This document shows, piece by piece, positions 12,865-13,418 of a DNA stretch of 13,418 bases; positions within the stretch are counted from its first letter, which is position 1, and each line of letters starts with the position of its first letter. Under the pieces are notes generated by a model. The model made no database searches. It was given only the letters and a program-made list of their open reading frames with translations, and was not told the origin of the DNA. The translations under genes were made by a program, and so were the position numbers. The stretch is from Anaerolineales bacterium. GTDB lineage: Bacteria; Chloroflexota; Anaerolineae; Epilineales; JAANWY01. The DNA lies in NCBI GenBank assembly GCA_018263655.1, contig JAANWY010000279.1:1-13418 (forward strand), written 5' to 3'.

Positions 12865-13269
12865 TTAGCGATCCCCCCGGCGCGGGCGGCCCCGAGGCGG
12901 TTTCGTCTGAATCACGACATCGTCAGTGCCAAACTCCTCTTCGAGAAACTCAACCAGCTTTCGGAGCACTCGCATGCGTTGCTCTGGCGGAAAATCCTCA
13001 AAATCCAGGTCCTCGTCCCATTCGTCCCACTCATCCCATTCATCTTCTGCATAGGGTGATACTGGGTAGTCCGCGACTTTGTTGAGGAGATAGACCACCA
13101 CCATACCAATCGGTACGCTCACGAGCGTGGCCTGGAAGAGCGTCAATTCGGTGAAACGGGCGATCAACGCTCCCACACCGACGAAGCCGGCCACCGCTAA
13201 CACTGTGACTACGAACACAATCACTGCCGCCAACAGCAGTATGAAAACTACACCAAGGAACTCTGCCAT
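12865..13269 (-). CDS. Small two-helix membrane protein with acidic DEW repeats
   Basis: I do not recognise this 134-residue protein. Residues 5-38 are strongly hydrophobic and residues 43-63 form a second membrane segment (LFQATLVSVPIGMVVVYLL). A soluble acidic part follows, with EDEWDEWDEWDED (75-87) encoded by 9-bp repeats, then a predicted helix (95-113, rich in Glu, Arg and Leu). The tail is basic, KPPRGRPRRGDR (123-134), and contains PRGRP, the core of an AT-hook. ATG at 13269 has AAGGTGA 6 bases upstream. The leader could form a stem that hides this site (13275-13338). The stop TAA lies inside a weak GGGGTCG/CGATCCCC hairpin. It is transcribed towards the desaturase-like gene but is separated from it by about 500 bp of repeats, so it is probably its own unit. 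Confidence 0.75.
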   Translation of the reverse strand: MAEFLGVVFILLLAAVIVFVVTVLAVAGFVGVGALIARFTELTLFQATLVSVPIGMVVVYLLNKVADYPVSPYAEDEWDEWDEWDEDLDFEDFPPEQRMRVLRKLVEFLEEEFGTDDVVIQTKPPRGRPRRGDR

Positions 13270-13274
13270 ATCAC

Positions 13275-13338
13275 GTCACCTTTTCAAAGAAGTCGAGTAA
13301 CTACTCAGGCAGCTACACTTCAAGACCGCCAAGGTGAC
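13275..13338 (-). promoter_or_regulatory. Possible ribosome-site-sequestering leader hairpin
   Basis: In the leader of the small membrane protein, AAGGTGAC (mRNA sense, 13282-13275) contains the Shine-Dalgarno sequence. It can pair over 8 bp with GTCACCTT (13338-13331). Inside lie GAAGT/ACTTC (13321-13317/13293-13289) and a GAGT/ACTC hairpin (13306-13303/13298-13295). The nested arrangement suggests translational control. The transcription start is unknown, so the upstream strand may not be in the RNA. Confidence 0.4.
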
Positions 13339-13418
13339 CGGCACTTACAAACATCGGTTCCAGATAGCCTTTCAACACCTGGCATACCTCGTCATCCTGA
13401 GTATTTCGAGACAAAGTG

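Overview
This window is bacterial DNA, fairly GC-rich, and probably from an uncultured member of the Chloroflexota (Anaerolineae or Caldilineae type). I base that on the menaquinone genes menA and menG, the Pro/Thr-linked lipoprotein peptidase, the Uma2 nuclease and the style of the intergenic repeats. No rRNA or unique marker proves it. No plasmid, phage or autonomous transposon gene is visible.

Layout. At the left edge (1-383) there is no protein gene. It holds a selenocysteine tRNA (anticodon TCA, long variable arm) with a good promoter and an intrinsic terminator. Next, on the + strand, is a SirB1-type transglutaminase-fold/TPR protein (401-1237). A repeat-filled spacer follows, with a 21-bp tandem array, an inverted 20-bp pair, a 26-bp direct repeat and a short inverted-repeat element. 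Then comes an ATP-binding regulator of the RecG/AlbA-HATPase type without its N-terminal AlbA domain (1668-2669). After another repeat-rich spacer come three tightly packed + strand genes: a Uma2-family nuclease, an M23 peptidase lipoprotein (4-bp overlap) and guaA (8-bp gap). A 270-bp element with terminal inverted repeats separates guaA from a large membrane protein with a degenerate PP2C-like domain (6660-8693). The right half is on the minus strand. In transcription order it holds a small membrane protein (13269-12865), a CrtI/phytoene-desaturase-like FAD oxidoreductase (12367-10766), menA (10638-9718) and menG (9593-8883).

How the genes fit together. menA and menG carry out the last two steps of menaquinone synthesis (prenylation of DHNA, then C-methylation). 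The desaturase-like enzyme just upstream may act on an isoprenoid, either a carotenoid or the quinone tail; that is inference. The tRNA-Sec implies that selA, selB and selD exist elsewhere, since no selenoprotein or sel protein gene is visible here. guaA is housekeeping. The reason for its coupling to a nuclease and a peptidase is not apparent.

The most interesting content is between the genes. (1) Three copies of a roughly 98-bp element have identical 15-bp inverted ends and an internal hairpin that seems to covary. (2) Three elements of different sequence share one fold, an outer stem enclosing two hairpins. (3) Two nearly identical 54-bp palindromes sit in both spacers of the desaturase-menA-menG series. 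(4) An intergenic 21-bp repeat also appears, tandemly duplicated, as the coding sequence for the hydrophobic core of a signal peptide. (5) Related repeat modules bracket the PP2C-like gene. The window is therefore a dense sample of several non-coding repeat families inserted among ordinary genes.
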